This document shows, one piece after another, positions 8,156 to 16,663 of a stretch of DNA of 32,200 bases (its first letter is position 1; each line of letters starts with the position of its first letter). This stretch comes from CAINEC01 sp046303115 (GTDB lineage: Bacteria > Bacteroidota > Bacteroidia > AKYH767-A > OLB10): NCBI GenBank assembly GCA_046303115.1, contig JBKCGZ010000189.1, positions 1 through 32,200 on the forward strand, in the 5' to 3' direction. Under the pieces are notes generated by a model that saw nothing but the letters and a program-made list of their open reading frames with translations, was not told where the DNA came from and did not search any database. The position numbers and the translations under genes were made by a program.

Positions 8156-9233
8156 TCAAAAAGAATTTTTCAAAGATTTAAAAGTAGTTGAGCTTGCATC
8201 CGTATTAGCTGGCCCTGCGGTAGGGATGTTTTTTGCTGAGTTAGGAGCGAATGTAATCAAGATTGAAAATAATAATGGTGGTGATGTAACGCGTGGTTGG
8301 AAGAATCCGAAGGAGGAGAGTAGTGAAGATAAGTCGGCCTATTACCATTCCGTTAATTGGAATAAGCAAGTTTTATTTTTGGATTTGAATAATCCATCAG
8401 ATCACAAGCAAGTATTGGATTTATTGAGCGATGCGGATATTCTGATAACGAATTTCAAGAGCGGCGATGATGAAAAGTTTAATCTAACCTCATCATATTT
8501 AACATCAAAATTCCCTTCATTAATCATCGGAGAAATTGCTGGTTATTCAAACTCAAGCAAAGTAGCTTTTGATGCAGTATTACAGGCAGAAACAGGATTT
8601 ATGTCTTTGAATGGAACGAATGAATCTGGTCCGTTAAAAATGCCAATAGCGATGATAGATATCTTAGCGGCTCATCAATTAAAAGAAGGGATTCTATTAG
8701 CCTTATTGCGCAAATCGAAAACGAATAAAGGAAGTGTTGTTAAGGTAAACTTATTTGAAGCGGCCATATCATCGTTAGCGAATCAAGCCTCGAATTGGTT
8801 GAACAGCGCATACGAATCACCTCGCATGGGAAGTCTACATCCTAACATTGCTCCATATGGAGAAATGTATCTAACAAAAGATAGTAAATTGATTCTTCTT
8901 GCCATTGGTAATGATAAACAATTTAGTGCTTTGTGTTCTATTTTAAATGTAAGTGAATTATTAAATGACTCTCGTTTTTCAAAGAATGCAGAACGTGTTA
9001 AAAATAGAGGAGAATTGAATGAACTTATCGCCAATCAATTCAAGTTGGAATCATCAGCTTATTGGATGGATTTATTCAATGCGCAAAATGTTCCTGCTGG
9101 AATTGTAAATTCAATGTCGGATGTATTTAATATCCCTGCTGCTGAAAAGAAAATACTTTTTCAAACAGAATCAAACGGTGAAATAAGTAAACGAGTAGAA
9201 ACAATAGCTTTTACAATTAACGATGGAAATTAG
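8148..9233 (+). CDS. CaiB/BaiF family (class III) CoA-transferase
   Basis: A 361-residue protein of the family that moves CoA between carboxylic acids or racemises acyl-CoAs. It opens with LKVVELASVLAGPAVGMFFAELGANVIKIE (11-40), the classic family start where CoA is bound. The conserved catalytic aspartate is D142 in FDAVLQAETGFM. Further family features are ITNFK (100-104) and the PMAMIDILAA-like PIAMIDILAA segment. It is slightly short compared with about 400 residues for formyl-CoA transferase, as racemase-like members are. It overlaps aroQ by 8 bases and the acetyltransferase gene by 11 bases, so the three are one operon. The substrate cannot be named, and nothing in the operon ties it clearly to shikimate chemistry. 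Confidence 0.87.
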   Translation: MLNQKEFFKDLKVVELASVLAGPAVGMFFAELGANVIKIENNNGGDVTRGWKNPKEESSEDKSAYYHSVNWNKQVLFLDLNNPSDHKQVLDLLSDADILITNFKSGDDEKFNLTSSYLTSKFPSLIIGEIAGYSNSSKVAFDAVLQAETGFMSLNGTNESGPLKMPIAMIDILAAHQLKEGILLALLRKSKTNKGSVVKVNLFEAAISSLANQASNWLNSAYESPRMGSLHPNIAPYGEMYLTKDSKLILLAIGNDKQFSALCSILNVSELLNDSRFSKNAERVKNRGELNELIANQFKLESSAYWMDLFNAQNVPAGIVNSMSDVFNIPAAEKKILFQTESNGEISKRVETIAFTINDGN

Positions 9234-9651
9234 AACGCCCAATACTCAAGCGGAATGGGATGCTTATTATAAATTGCGATGGGAAGTATTACGTAGGCCT
9301 TGGAATCAGCCTGTGGGTAGTGAAAAGGATGCAGATGAAAATGCATTTTATCATGTTGCTGCATTTGAAGGTGAAAAGATTCTAGGTGTAGGATGTTTGA
9401 AAATGATTAATGATCAGGAAGCGCAAATCAGATTCATGGCTGTAGCAAATAGTCTTCAGCGTAAAGGCGTTGGTGTTAGTTTGATGAATGCACTAGAAGT
9501 GTATGCGTTTAGTCGAAGAGCCACAAAAGTTGTATTGCATGCTCGCGAAATCGCCGTGCCTTTTTACGAGTATTGCGGCTACACCATTGTTGATAAATCC
9601 TATTTACTCTTCGATACCATTCAGCATTATTTTATGTCGAAAGCAATTTAA
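9223..9651 (+). CDS. GNAT family N-acetyltransferase
   Basis: A 142-residue acetyltransferase of single-domain GNAT size. The acetyl-CoA pyrophosphate loop is QRKGVGVSLM in IRFMAVANSLQRKGVGVSLM, matching the Q/R-x-x-G-x-G/A motif A. Motif B is VPFYEYCGYTIVDKSY, with the usual tyrosine close to the thiol position. The N-terminus (TQAEWDAYYKLRWEVLRRPW) resembles the ElaA-like subgroup. It begins inside the end of the CoA-transferase gene with an 11-base overlap, so its expression is coupled to that enzyme. The acceptor is unknown. It is followed 18 bases later by trmD, which has its own -7 box. Confidence 0.85.
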   Translation: MEIRTPNTQAEWDAYYKLRWEVLRRPWNQPVGSEKDADENAFYHVAAFEGEKILGVGCLKMINDQEAQIRFMAVANSLQRKGVGVSLMNALEVYAFSRRATKVVLHAREIAVPFYEYCGYTIVDKSYLLFDTIQHYFMSKAI

Positions 9652-9657
9652 TTATTC

Positions 9658-9665
9658 TAAATTTG
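9658..9665 (+). promoter_or_regulatory. Sigma-A -7 box of trmD
   Basis: TAAATTTG matches TAnnTTTG and ends 4 bases before the trmD ATG; no clear -33 TTG. This suggests a leaderless trmD transcript in addition to read-through from the GNAT gene. Confidence 0.5.
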
Positions 9666-9669
9666 CACT

Positions 9670-10350
9670 ATGCGCATTGATATCATTACTCTACATCCAG
9701 CTTTATTAGAAGGACCTTTTAGTCATTCGATTCTTAAACGTGCGCAAGAAAAAGGTCTAGCTGAAATTCATTTAGTTGACCTACGTAATTATGCAATGAA
9801 CAAGCATAAGAATGTAGATGATTATCCGTATGGTGGTGGGGCAGGTATGGTTATGATGGTGGAGCCAATTGCCAACTGTATAGAAGATTTAAAATCACAG
9901 CGTGATTACGATGAAGTAATTTATATGAGTCCTGATGGTGAGTTGTTTGACCAACCAATTGCGAATCAACTTTCGTTAAAAGGGAATCTGATAATTTTAT
10001 GCGGGCATTACAAAGGCGTTGATGAGCGTGTACGTGAGCATTTTATCACGAAGGAAATTAGTATTGGCGATTATGTTTTATCTGGTGGTGAACTAGCTGC
10101 TGCCGTTGTTGCTGATGCGGTTATTCGATTATTGCCAGGCGTATTAAATGATGAAACGTCTGCATTGTCTGATTCTTTTCAAGATAATTTAGTAGCACCT
10201 CCCGTGTATTCTCGTCCTGCAGAATTTAGAGGTTGGAAAGTACCTGATGTTTTATTATCAGGACATGAAGCTAATATCCAACAATGGAGATATGAAGAGT
10301 CTGTTAAGCGAACGAAAGAACGTCGCCCAGGCTTACTTGAGAAAGAATAG
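9670..10350 (+). CDS. trmD: tRNA (guanine-N1)-methyltransferase TrmD
   Basis: A 226-residue SPOUT-class enzyme that methylates G37 at N1 in tRNAs reading CNN and related codons, preventing +1 frameshifting. Visible motifs are MRIDIITLHP at the N-terminus, YPYGGGAGMVM (52-62), and the trefoil-knot SAM-binding loops CGHYKGVDER (111-120) and IGDYVLSGGELA (132-143). VYSRPAEFRGWKVPDVLLSG (179-198) carries the tRNA-binding signature. All family landmarks are intact and the length is normal. It stands alone here, without rpsP, rimM and rplS beside it, unlike the proteobacterial operon. It ends 10 bases from the end of the convergent WecA-type gene. Confidence 0.95.
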   Translation: MRIDIITLHPALLEGPFSHSILKRAQEKGLAEIHLVDLRNYAMNKHKNVDDYPYGGGAGMVMMVEPIANCIEDLKSQRDYDEVIYMSPDGELFDQPIANQLSLKGNLIILCGHYKGVDERVREHFITKEISIGDYVLSGGELAAAVVADAVIRLLPGVLNDETSALSDSFQDNLVAPPVYSRPAEFRGWKVPDVLLSGHEANIQQWRYEESVKRTKERRPGLLEKE

Positions 10351-10379
10351 AAGCAACTAATTAAGCTACATCTTCTTTC
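10341..10379. terminator. Weak inverted repeat spanning the trmD / WecA-type gene convergence
   Basis: GAAAGAA (10341-10347) and TTCTTTC (10373-10379) are perfect inverted copies that enclose both stop codons and a short inner AGC/GCT pairing. No T run follows on either strand, so a terminator role is only a suggestion. Confidence 0.2.
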
Positions 10380-11497
10380 GGGTGTACCATACGCATTTTG
10401 TATAAGCGTTGGCGAGACTTTGCTTTTTTACTTCGTGTAGCATAAAAGAAGAAAGTAAGCAGTCCGATAAAGTAAGACGAAAAATATAGTGTATGCAAAT
10501 GTGACCACTCATCAATAAACAAAGTGATAATCACATTTAATGAAATCGTACAGAGCACAAGTGCTGAGAATGCTAATGCTACCTGTCCATCAGTTAATCC
10601 GAAATAGGCCAGGTTATGTGTTGTATGATCTTTACCTCCTACAAATGGTGATTGCCCTTTCGACAAACGATTAACCACTACAACAGTTGTATCTAATATC
10701 GGTAAAATAAAAATCATCAATGTAGAGCAAAATAAATTTCCTGTTGCTGGAGGGTTTGGAGAGTAAGGGTCATTCCAAAAATAAATTATTCCAATAGCAG
10801 CCAGGAAAACTCCCAAGAACTGACTTCCTGTATCGCCCATATACATTTTTGAAGGATGCCAATTAAAACGAAGGAACGCGACTAATGATGAAAGCACGCC
10901 AATTAAAACCAAGAGATGCATATTATCAAAGTCCTGGTGAATCATAATTCTGAAAATAGCATTGACAATAATTCCAATAGATACAATAGAGGTAATTCCA
11001 TCCATATTGTCAAGCATATTGATGGAGTTCATAATTCCAACTACCCAAAACAAAGTGAAGAAATAATTCATTAATTCATTTGGAAAAATTTTAATGTAAA
11101 TACCTGATGTAATTAAAATCAAACCTGATAAAAACTGAATCCCGAATTTTAAGAGAGGTTTTGTGTCATAAGCATCATCGGCAAGTCCAATAATGAATCC
11201 AGCACCGCAAGCTAATAATAATCCGATAAAGGCTGTTTGAAATAGAGGCTTTGCAGGTTCAAAGAGGATAGAGTAACTTGCTACGGAAAGTAAAAACATG
11301 ATATAAAAAGTAATTCCACCAATAGCTGGCTTAGATAGTGCTCCCCATCGAATGATAGTCTCTCCAGAAGTATTGCGTATGCCTAAGGTTTTAAAGAAGC
11401 GAAGAAATAATGCATTGACCATTAATGAAAAAAACGTCAGTAAAATAAAGTAGATAATATATACCAGATAAATTTTATTTGCCATAATGGTCATCAT
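10361..11497 (-). CDS. WecA/MraY-family undecaprenyl-phosphate phosphosugar transferase
   Basis: A 378-residue polytopic inner-membrane protein with about 10-11 hydrophobic segments. It transfers a sugar-1-phosphate, probably a HexNAc, to undecaprenyl phosphate to start glycan assembly. Family motifs are GLADDAYDTKP (Mg-binding aspartates), NMLDNMDGI, KMYMGDTGSQFLG and the cytoplasmic histidine-rich GGKDHTTHNL, which in this family helps decide sugar specificity. MraY is unlikely because the gene is in a polysaccharide operon with no murein genes. Starts at 11497, 11494 and 11485 are all ATG; the first is listed. It is last in the wza, wzc, rfbC, wecA-type operon, 8 bases after rfbC. Confidence 0.87.
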   Translation of the reverse strand: MMTIMANKIYLVYIIYFILLTFFSLMVNALFLRFFKTLGIRNTSGETIIRWGALSKPAIGGITFYIMFLLSVASYSILFEPAKPLFQTAFIGLLLACGAGFIIGLADDAYDTKPLLKFGIQFLSGLILITSGIYIKIFPNELMNYFFTLFWVVGIMNSINMLDNMDGITSIVSIGIIVNAIFRIMIHQDFDNMHLLVLIGVLSSLVAFLRFNWHPSKMYMGDTGSQFLGVFLAAIGIIYFWNDPYSPNPPATGNLFCSTLMIFILPILDTTVVVVNRLSKGQSPFVGGKDHTTHNLAYFGLTDGQVALAFSALVLCTISLNVIITLFIDEWSHLHTLYFSSYFIGLLTFFFYATRSKKAKSRQRLYKMRMVHPKEDVA

Positions 11498-11505
11498 GCT
11501 ACAAA

Positions 11506-12048
11506 TTAAAATGGTGATTTAAATGAATTGAAAGGAGTAAATTGCATATCTTTTTCAGATACGATTGGATTATCAATATTCCATTTGATGTTGATATCCT
11601 TGTCGTTCCAAAGTAGGCCTGACTCCGACTGTTTATTGTAGAGGTTAGTGCATTTATAGGAGAAAATAGTTTCATCGGTAAGCGATAAAAATCCATGAGC
11701 GAATCCTGATGGAATCCAAAACTGATGTTTGTTTTCTTCGGTTAATTCAACCATAATAAATTTGCCATAGGTTGGCGATTGCTTTCTAATATCCACTGCC
11801 ACATCAATTGCAGCACCTTTAATTACACGAACTAATTTCCCTTGATCATATGGGGGCGATTGAAAATGCAATCCTCTTAGAACATTTTTCTTTGAGATTG
11901 ATTCATTGTCTTGTGCAAATGATGACGGGATGCCATAATCACTGTACCTATTGCTGGAATAAGTTTCGTAAAACAACCCTCGTTCATCAGAAAAGACTGC
12001 AGGTTTGATAAGAAGCAATCCATCAATTTCAAATCGATCAACGGTCAT
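11506..12048 (-). CDS. rfbC: dTDP-4-dehydrorhamnose 3,5-epimerase
   Basis: A 180-residue cupin-fold epimerase, the RmlC step of dTDP-L-rhamnose synthesis. Landmarks are FSDERGLFYETY (19-30), DNES (47-50), LRGLHFQ with the catalytic base H61, K72 in GKLVRV, IPSGFAHGF (112-120) and Y131 in FSYKCTN as the catalytic acid. The length is typical of RmlC. It starts one base after the stop codon of the autokinase gene, so it is co-translated with the export machinery. No rmlA, rmlB or rmlD is in the window, so either they lie elsewhere or the protein is an RmlC-like epimerase for another dTDP-sugar. The presence of H61 and Y131 supports an active 3,5-epimerase. Confidence 0.92.
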   Translation of the reverse strand: MTVDRFEIDGLLLIKPAVFSDERGLFYETYSSNRYSDYGIPSSFAQDNESISKKNVLRGLHFQSPPYDQGKLVRVIKGAAIDVAVDIRKQSPTYGKFIMVELTEENKHQFWIPSGFAHGFLSLTDETIFSYKCTNLYNKQSESGLLWNDKDINIKWNIDNPIVSEKDMQFTPFNSFKSPF

Positions 12049-12049
12049 A

Positions 12050-14482
12050 TTACCTCTTTTTAGATATCAGTTGTCTGAGTTTGTCAATGAATCCACTTGG
12101 CTCATCATCTTCTTCGTAATAGCCATAACCATAGCTATAACCATAGCCATATCCGTAACCATAACTATAGCCATATCCGTAACCGTATTTCAATCGTGAC
12201 ATTTCAACGCCATTTAAAATTACAGACATATTTGAAATTTTATTTTCATTCATTAGTTTGTTTAACTGAGCAATGAACATTTTTTTCGAATAATTTGCAC
12301 GTAAGATATACAATGGGTAATCTGCTATTTGTAAAATAGGAACCCCATCACTTACGATTCCAACAGGAGGTAAATCGGCAATGATAATATCATATTTCGT
12401 TTTTAAATAAGCTAGGATTTCATTCATGCGCGGATTGATAATTAATTCCGCAGGGTTGGGAGGAATAGGACCAGCTGTAATGAAATCTAGATTTGCCAAA
12501 GAACTATGAACGATGCAATTATCTATAGAGTCTTTTCCAATCAATAGTGTGCTCATTCCTTTTTCGTTTTCAACGTTAAACCCAATATGGATTTTGGGTT
12601 TACGCATATCCAAATCGAGAATGATTACTTTCTTGCCAGAAAAAGCAACAACCCCAGCAAGGTTAATCGCATTAAATGTTTTTCCTTCTCCCGAAATAGT
12701 TGATGTAACTGCTAATACTTTAGGTTCATCTTCATTCGAAATAAATTGAAGATTTGTTCTGATAGATCGAAAAGCTTCTGAGATGACCGATTTCGGATTT
12801 TTATCAACTAATAACTGGGATACAGGAATTTCTCTTTTGTATTTTGGAACAATTCCTAGCAATGCAGCTTCCGTATATTGCCCTATTTCTTCAAGCGAAT
12901 TAATTTCGTTATAAAGTAAATAACGAGTAATAATGATTATAAAACTTATTAAAAAACCAATCATCAAACAGGCGCTGATAATTAATGCCCTATTTGGTGA
13001 AACAGGTGGGGTATTTGGATTTGATTCCACTAAAATTACATGCTTGGGAACATATCCTGCTCTTGTAATTGAAAATTCTGCTTTCTTGTCGAGTAGTAAT
13101 GAGTAAAACTTTTCATTTACATTGAAAAGTCGTTCTAAGCGACTAAATTCTGCTTGCTGATTCGGTATTTTTACAAAACGGCTATTAGCTTCATTTAGTA
13201 ATGAACTTAAATATTGCTTTTGATTTTGAAGTGTTGTAACTTCATTGTTAATCGATTTGAAAATAATTTCTTTTTGGTTTTGAATTCGCGTGTTGATGCT
13301 TTTGGATACTTCTGCATTTTCTGTGGCTTGTAATCGAATTTGATCACGTTCATCAATTAATTGTTGCAGTTTAGTTAACTGAGCAAGAAACTGTGCATCT
13401 TTTGCAGTCCCCGAAATAGAAAGTAAAAACTTACCAATATCATTATTGCCTTTAATATCGTTACTTAAAGATTGATATAAAGAGAGCTGAGTATTAATTA
13501 GCAATAATTGATTTTGATAATTTTTATAATCAGCAGTTACATCAGTTATAGCTTGGTCGGGTGAAATAATTTTATTGGTTCGCTTAAATGCTTCAATCGA
13601 ATTTTCGGAATTGCTTAATTCAATGTCAATACTAGATATCGTTTTATCAATAAAGTCTAAGATTTTATTGGCAACCTCTGAGTTTTTTTCTACATCATAA
13701 ATATTAAATTCTTGTGCAAGCTTATTTACAATATCAGAGGCTTTTACTGCATTCTTATCTTTTAATTTTATTTGAATTGTTTTTGCTTCAATATTTAATA
13801 CATTAACGATAAGTTCTTTTGAAATTTTCGAAACAACTTCAGTTTCATTATTGATGGTGAAAAAGAAAACATCTTTACTGATGTCTTTCTGCATATCAAC
13901 AATGGCATTGTAGTCTAAAACATTTATTTTGATAGTTGCTTCTGGAAGATTTATCCATTTCCCAACATAATAATCTTGAATTGTTTTTTTGCCGGAATTT
14001 CTTGAAGTATAAGTGAGCGTTAATGTGTTTTTGTTTTTAAATTCGACTAAAATAGGATTGCCTAAAATTGAGGAATCTTTTAGAGTATAGTCAACACTGA
14101 ACGGAGTTTGTCGGTAAAGTTCATTAACTAAAATTGAACCTTTTGAATAATATGAAACTTGTAGCGGCAAATGACGAACTGCTTTTCCAATGATAATTTT
14201 GGATTTGATTAATTCTATATCACCAGCTATTTCGCTATTATTATCGTTGTAAAATCCATTTTTAGAATCAAGTCCAAGTACATTTTGGGCATTATCTTCA
14301 TTAGCAATTTTAATTACTGAGGTACATTCAAATATCGGAGCACTATATCGCAAAATAACTAGAGCAATCACCACCGATAACAACATTAGAAATGCAAACC
14401 ATAGCATATTCTTTTTTGCTATTGTAATAAATAGTTTGAAGTCAAACTCTTCGTTTATCGGGGATATTTTTTTCTTAGCCAA
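12050..14482 (-). CDS. Wzc-like polysaccharide co-polymerase / bacterial tyrosine autokinase
   Basis: An 810-residue inner-membrane protein with both functions of the Wzc class. The N-terminal Wzz part has a membrane helix at about 27-45, a long periplasmic coiled-coil region, and a second helix near 500-522 preceded by a PNTPPVSPNRA proline motif. The cytoplasmic kinase has Walker A SGEGKT (597-602), Walker A' VIILDLDMRKPK (619-630) and Walker B DIIIADLPP (698-706). Residues 766-789 are a Tyr/Gly/Ser tail with 13 tyrosines, the expected autophosphorylation cluster, followed by an acidic EEDDE and a basic end. It controls chain length and export of polysaccharide with the Wza-like protein encoded 22 bases upstream. 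No matching phosphatase gene is in the window. Confidence 0.9.
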   Translation of the reverse strand: MAKKKISPINEEFDFKLFITIAKKNMLWFAFLMLLSVVIALVILRYSAPIFECTSVIKIANEDNAQNVLGLDSKNGFYNDNNSEIAGDIELIKSKIIIGKAVRHLPLQVSYYSKGSILVNELYRQTPFSVDYTLKDSSILGNPILVEFKNKNTLTLTYTSRNSGKKTIQDYYVGKWINLPEATIKINVLDYNAIVDMQKDISKDVFFFTINNETEVVSKISKELIVNVLNIEAKTIQIKLKDKNAVKASDIVNKLAQEFNIYDVEKNSEVANKILDFIDKTISSIDIELSNSENSIEAFKRTNKIISPDQAITDVTADYKNYQNQLLLINTQLSLYQSLSNDIKGNNDIGKFLLSISGTAKDAQFLAQLTKLQQLIDERDQIRLQATENAEVSKSINTRIQNQKEIIFKSINNEVTTLQNQKQYLSSLLNEANSRFVKIPNQQAEFSRLERLFNVNEKFYSLLLDKKAEFSITRAGYVPKHVILVESNPNTPPVSPNRALIISACLMIGFLISFIIIITRYLLYNEINSLEEIGQYTEAALLGIVPKYKREIPVSQLLVDKNPKSVISEAFRSIRTNLQFISNEDEPKVLAVTSTISGEGKTFNAINLAGVVAFSGKKVIILDLDMRKPKIHIGFNVENEKGMSTLLIGKDSIDNCIVHSSLANLDFITAGPIPPNPAELIINPRMNEILAYLKTKYDIIIADLPPVGIVSDGVPILQIADYPLYILRANYSKKMFIAQLNKLMNENKISNMSVILNGVEMSRLKYGYGYGYSYGYGYGYGYSYGYGYYEEDDEPSGFIDKLRQLISKKR
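12119..12187 (-). repeat. 24-bp imperfect tandem repeat coding for the Tyr/Gly tail
   Basis: About three copies of a 24-bp unit (12119-12142, 12143-12166, 12167-12187). The 18-base sequence ATAGCCATATCCGTAACC (plus strand) occurs identically in the second and third. Each unit is eight codons alternating Tyr with Gly or Ser. Loss or gain of a unit would keep the frame. Confidence 0.8.
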
Positions 14483-14504
14483 TTGAGTTTAATTTAATTT
14501 GAAT

Positions 14505-15269
14505 TTAAAATCCATTAGCAATATTATAAATTAATGCTAGACTAGTAATTATTCCTACTATAGGTGTGATTTGTGTCAACACCTCTTGAGATATTCTTGG
14601 AACTGGTTCAACATAGATAATATCATTAGCTTGCAATAATAAATTCCCTTGCTTCAGCCCTTCAATAGTCGAAAGGTCTATTAAAATAACTTTAGGATTT
14701 CTTAAATCGCCACGTATCAACTTAATTTTTTTTGCCTTACCTGTATTTGTGATACCTCCTGCTAAAGCCAAGGCTTCAATAACAGTTGTACTTTCGTTAT
14801 CGAGATTAACAACTCTACCTGATCCGCCTGTACCAGGGAATACAGTTACTCTCCTGTTTACTACGCGAACCACTACAAATGGCTTGTTGTAAAAATTAGC
14901 ATATTGTGTTTCTAAAGATTTTTCAGCTTCACGAATTGTCATTCCAGCTATTTTATATTTACCTATAATCGGAAGTTTAATCATTCCATCTGGCTCTACT
15001 AAAAATTGAATAGTAGTATTATTATTCATATTGTTCAGTCGAGACGTCACAGATTCGGCAGATGTTGTAATGTCAATTAATTTAAATCCATCGTTGGTAT
15101 AAACACTCATACTTACAATATCATTCGGAGAAACGCGATACTCAACATTCCCAATCGTTTGGTCAACATCGTATTCGTAGTCGGTTGGTACTTTAAACAT
15201 TACGCTAGGGTTGATATTACAAGATGAAAGTGTAACGGTAAGCAACAACAACATGACTAGTTTTCTCAT
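14505..15269 (-). CDS. Wza-like polysaccharide export lipoprotein
   Basis: A 254-residue lipoprotein of the outer-membrane polysaccharide export family. The signal peptide ends in a lipobox, LTVTLSSC, with C17 the lipidated residue. It is followed by NINPS and not an acidic stretch, so it has no obvious surface-export signal and probably faces the periplasm. The Poly_export domain covers about 45-135 (YRVSPNDIVSMSVY, then VEPDGMIKLPIIGKYKIAGM), and an SLBB domain about 145-225 (VTVFPGTGGSGRV, LALAGGITNTGKAKKIKLIR, NDIIYVEP). A hydrophobic C-terminal helix (ITPIVGIITSLALIYNIAN) is where Wza places its outer-membrane barrel. It is first in the operon with the tyrosine autokinase, RfbC and the WecA-type enzyme. 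Confidence 0.9.
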   Translation of the reverse strand: MRKLVMLLLLTVTLSSCNINPSVMFKVPTDYEYDVDQTIGNVEYRVSPNDIVSMSVYTNDGFKLIDITTSAESVTSRLNNMNNNTTIQFLVEPDGMIKLPIIGKYKIAGMTIREAEKSLETQYANFYNKPFVVVRVVNRRVTVFPGTGGSGRVVNLDNESTTVIEALALAGGITNTGKAKKIKLIRGDLRNPKVILIDLSTIEGLKQGNLLLQANDIIYVEPVPRISQEVLTQITPIVGIITSLALIYNIANGF

Positions 15270-15294
15270 AAAATAGCTATTGAATTTATGGAAG

Positions 15295-15302
15295 CAAATG
15301 TA
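15295..15302 (-). promoter_or_regulatory. Candidate -7 box of the export operon
   Basis: On the minus strand this reads TACATTTG, a match to TAnnTTTG, 25 bases before the export lipoprotein ATG. No clear -33 TTG. It would drive the lipoprotein, autokinase, rfbC and WecA-type genes separately from the upstream glycosyltransferase. Confidence 0.45.
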
Positions 15303-15335
15303 ATGAAAAAATGTTCTTTCGGTGGATTTGTATGG

Positions 15336-16562
15336 TTATCTCTTTTGACTTAGTAAACGCATGTACAAGTCACGGTGATTCTCGACCATTTTCATATAAC
15401 CAAAGGAATCATTGGCAAACGATGGACTTCGATTGGCCATTTTATTTCTTAAGGTTTCGTTTTCAATTAATTCAAGAAGGTATTTTGAAAATTCTTCTCG
15501 GTCCTCCTTCGGAGCTAAAAGGGCTGTTTCGCCTTCGATGACAATATCGCTGATACCACCTACATTGGTACTTACCACTGCTTTTCCAGCTGCCTGAGCT
15601 TCAATCAGGCTTACTGGTGTTCCCTCATTGTTAGAGGTCAGGGCTATAATGTCGAGACCCGCAACAGGAATGTCAATATCAATAATCCAAGATGTGAAAG
15701 TAATAGTATTTATCTCGTTGAATTCTGAGTTTGTATTGAAGCTTAAATTCAGCTGTTGGCAATACTCAAAAACAGCATCTCTATCCTCGCCATCACCTAT
15801 GATAAACGCATGCACTTTTTTAGTTGTCTGCGACAATATATTTTTCCAGCAATCTAGAAATAACTGATGGTTTTTTATCGGGACAATTCGTCCAATAATT
15901 CCTACTGCAATCGTATCATCGCTGAGTCGATATTGCTGTCGGAATTCACTTCTTTTTGCCTGCTGATTTGTTTGGAATTTTTCAAGATCAATGCCTAATG
16001 GAATAACAAAGGATTTTTTATCAGGAGCGACTCTGAATTTTTTAGAAAGTTCTTCCTTTTGTACATTGCTGATGGCAATAATTCCGCTGGTTTTTCTCGC
16101 TAAATAGCGCTCAATATTTAAGAATATAGCCGTCTTTAGTTTGCCAAAATACCCCTCGAAAACATGTCCATGAAAGGTATGTAAAATAACGGGGACATTG
16201 TTATTAATTGCGGCTAATCGTCCAAGAGTTCCAGCCTTGGCCGCATGCGTATGTACGATGTCTGGTTTAAATTCCTTTATGATCGCATCTATTTCTTTGT
16301 AGGCTTCTCGGTCGTCTTTCCAGTTTATTTCTCTTCGCATTTTATTGATGTAACGAGGAGTGATTCCCATATTGCGAACGATAAACTCAGAACTTTCTTC
16401 GCTATCGTCTTTTAATCCTGCCAACAACATCGTTTCATAACCATCTCCCAAATAAGCGGTTAAATACCCTGCAATAAACGTGGGGCCTCCTAAATTTAAT
16501 CGGTTAATAATCTGTAAGACTCGTGGCATTGAATGGTAAATTGGAGTTGCGAACCTATTCAT
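15336..16562 (-). CDS. Glycosyltransferase family 4 protein
   Basis: A 408-residue GT-B glycosyltransferase. The N-terminal half has the glycine-rich acceptor loop in RVLQIINRLNLGGPTFIAGY, and DIVHTHAAKAGTLGRLAA. The donor half has GIIGRIVPIKNHQLFLDCW, then IALTSNNEGTPVSLIEAQAAGKAVV, which contains the EX7E donor-binding motif of GT4 retaining enzymes. It probably extends the glycan whose export genes follow. The frame is open back to a TTG at 16616; I use the ATG at 16562. A second ATG at 16529 (MPRVLQII) would start right at the first beta strand and is a serious alternative. It ends 66 bases before the export lipoprotein gene on the same strand. Confidence 0.85.
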   Translation of the reverse strand: MNRFATPIYHSMPRVLQIINRLNLGGPTFIAGYLTAYLGDGYETMLLAGLKDDSEESSEFIVRNMGITPRYINKMRREINWKDDREAYKEIDAIIKEFKPDIVHTHAAKAGTLGRLAAINNNVPVILHTFHGHVFEGYFGKLKTAIFLNIERYLARKTSGIIAISNVQKEELSKKFRVAPDKKSFVIPLGIDLEKFQTNQQAKRSEFRQQYRLSDDTIAVGIIGRIVPIKNHQLFLDCWKNILSQTTKKVHAFIIGDGEDRDAVFEYCQQLNLSFNTNSEFNEINTITFTSWIIDIDIPVAGLDIIALTSNNEGTPVSLIEAQAAGKAVVSTNVGGISDIVIEGETALLAPKEDREEFSKYLLELIENETLRNKMANRSPSFANDSFGYMKMVENHRDLYMRLLSQKR

Positions 16563-16648
16563 TTTTTTTGATTGATGAAAGAAAATGCAAAAGGTTAAAA
16601 AAATATCAAAAAACAAGGGTTTTTTTAATTCAGTTTAATGCATTCGAT

Positions 16649-16656
16649 TAACTTTG
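16649..16656 (+). promoter_or_regulatory. Candidate -7 box of the gldFG operon
   Basis: TAACTTTG matches TAnnTTTG and ends 7 bases before the gldF ATG. No good -33 TTG is present in the T-rich upstream sequence. Confidence 0.5.
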
Positions 16657-16663
16657 CCGTCCT

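Noticed and set aside
12119..12187. The tandem repeat as a small CRISPR array or intergenic repeat
   Set aside because: It is entirely coding, has no spacers, and each unit translates to alternating Tyr and Gly/Ser.
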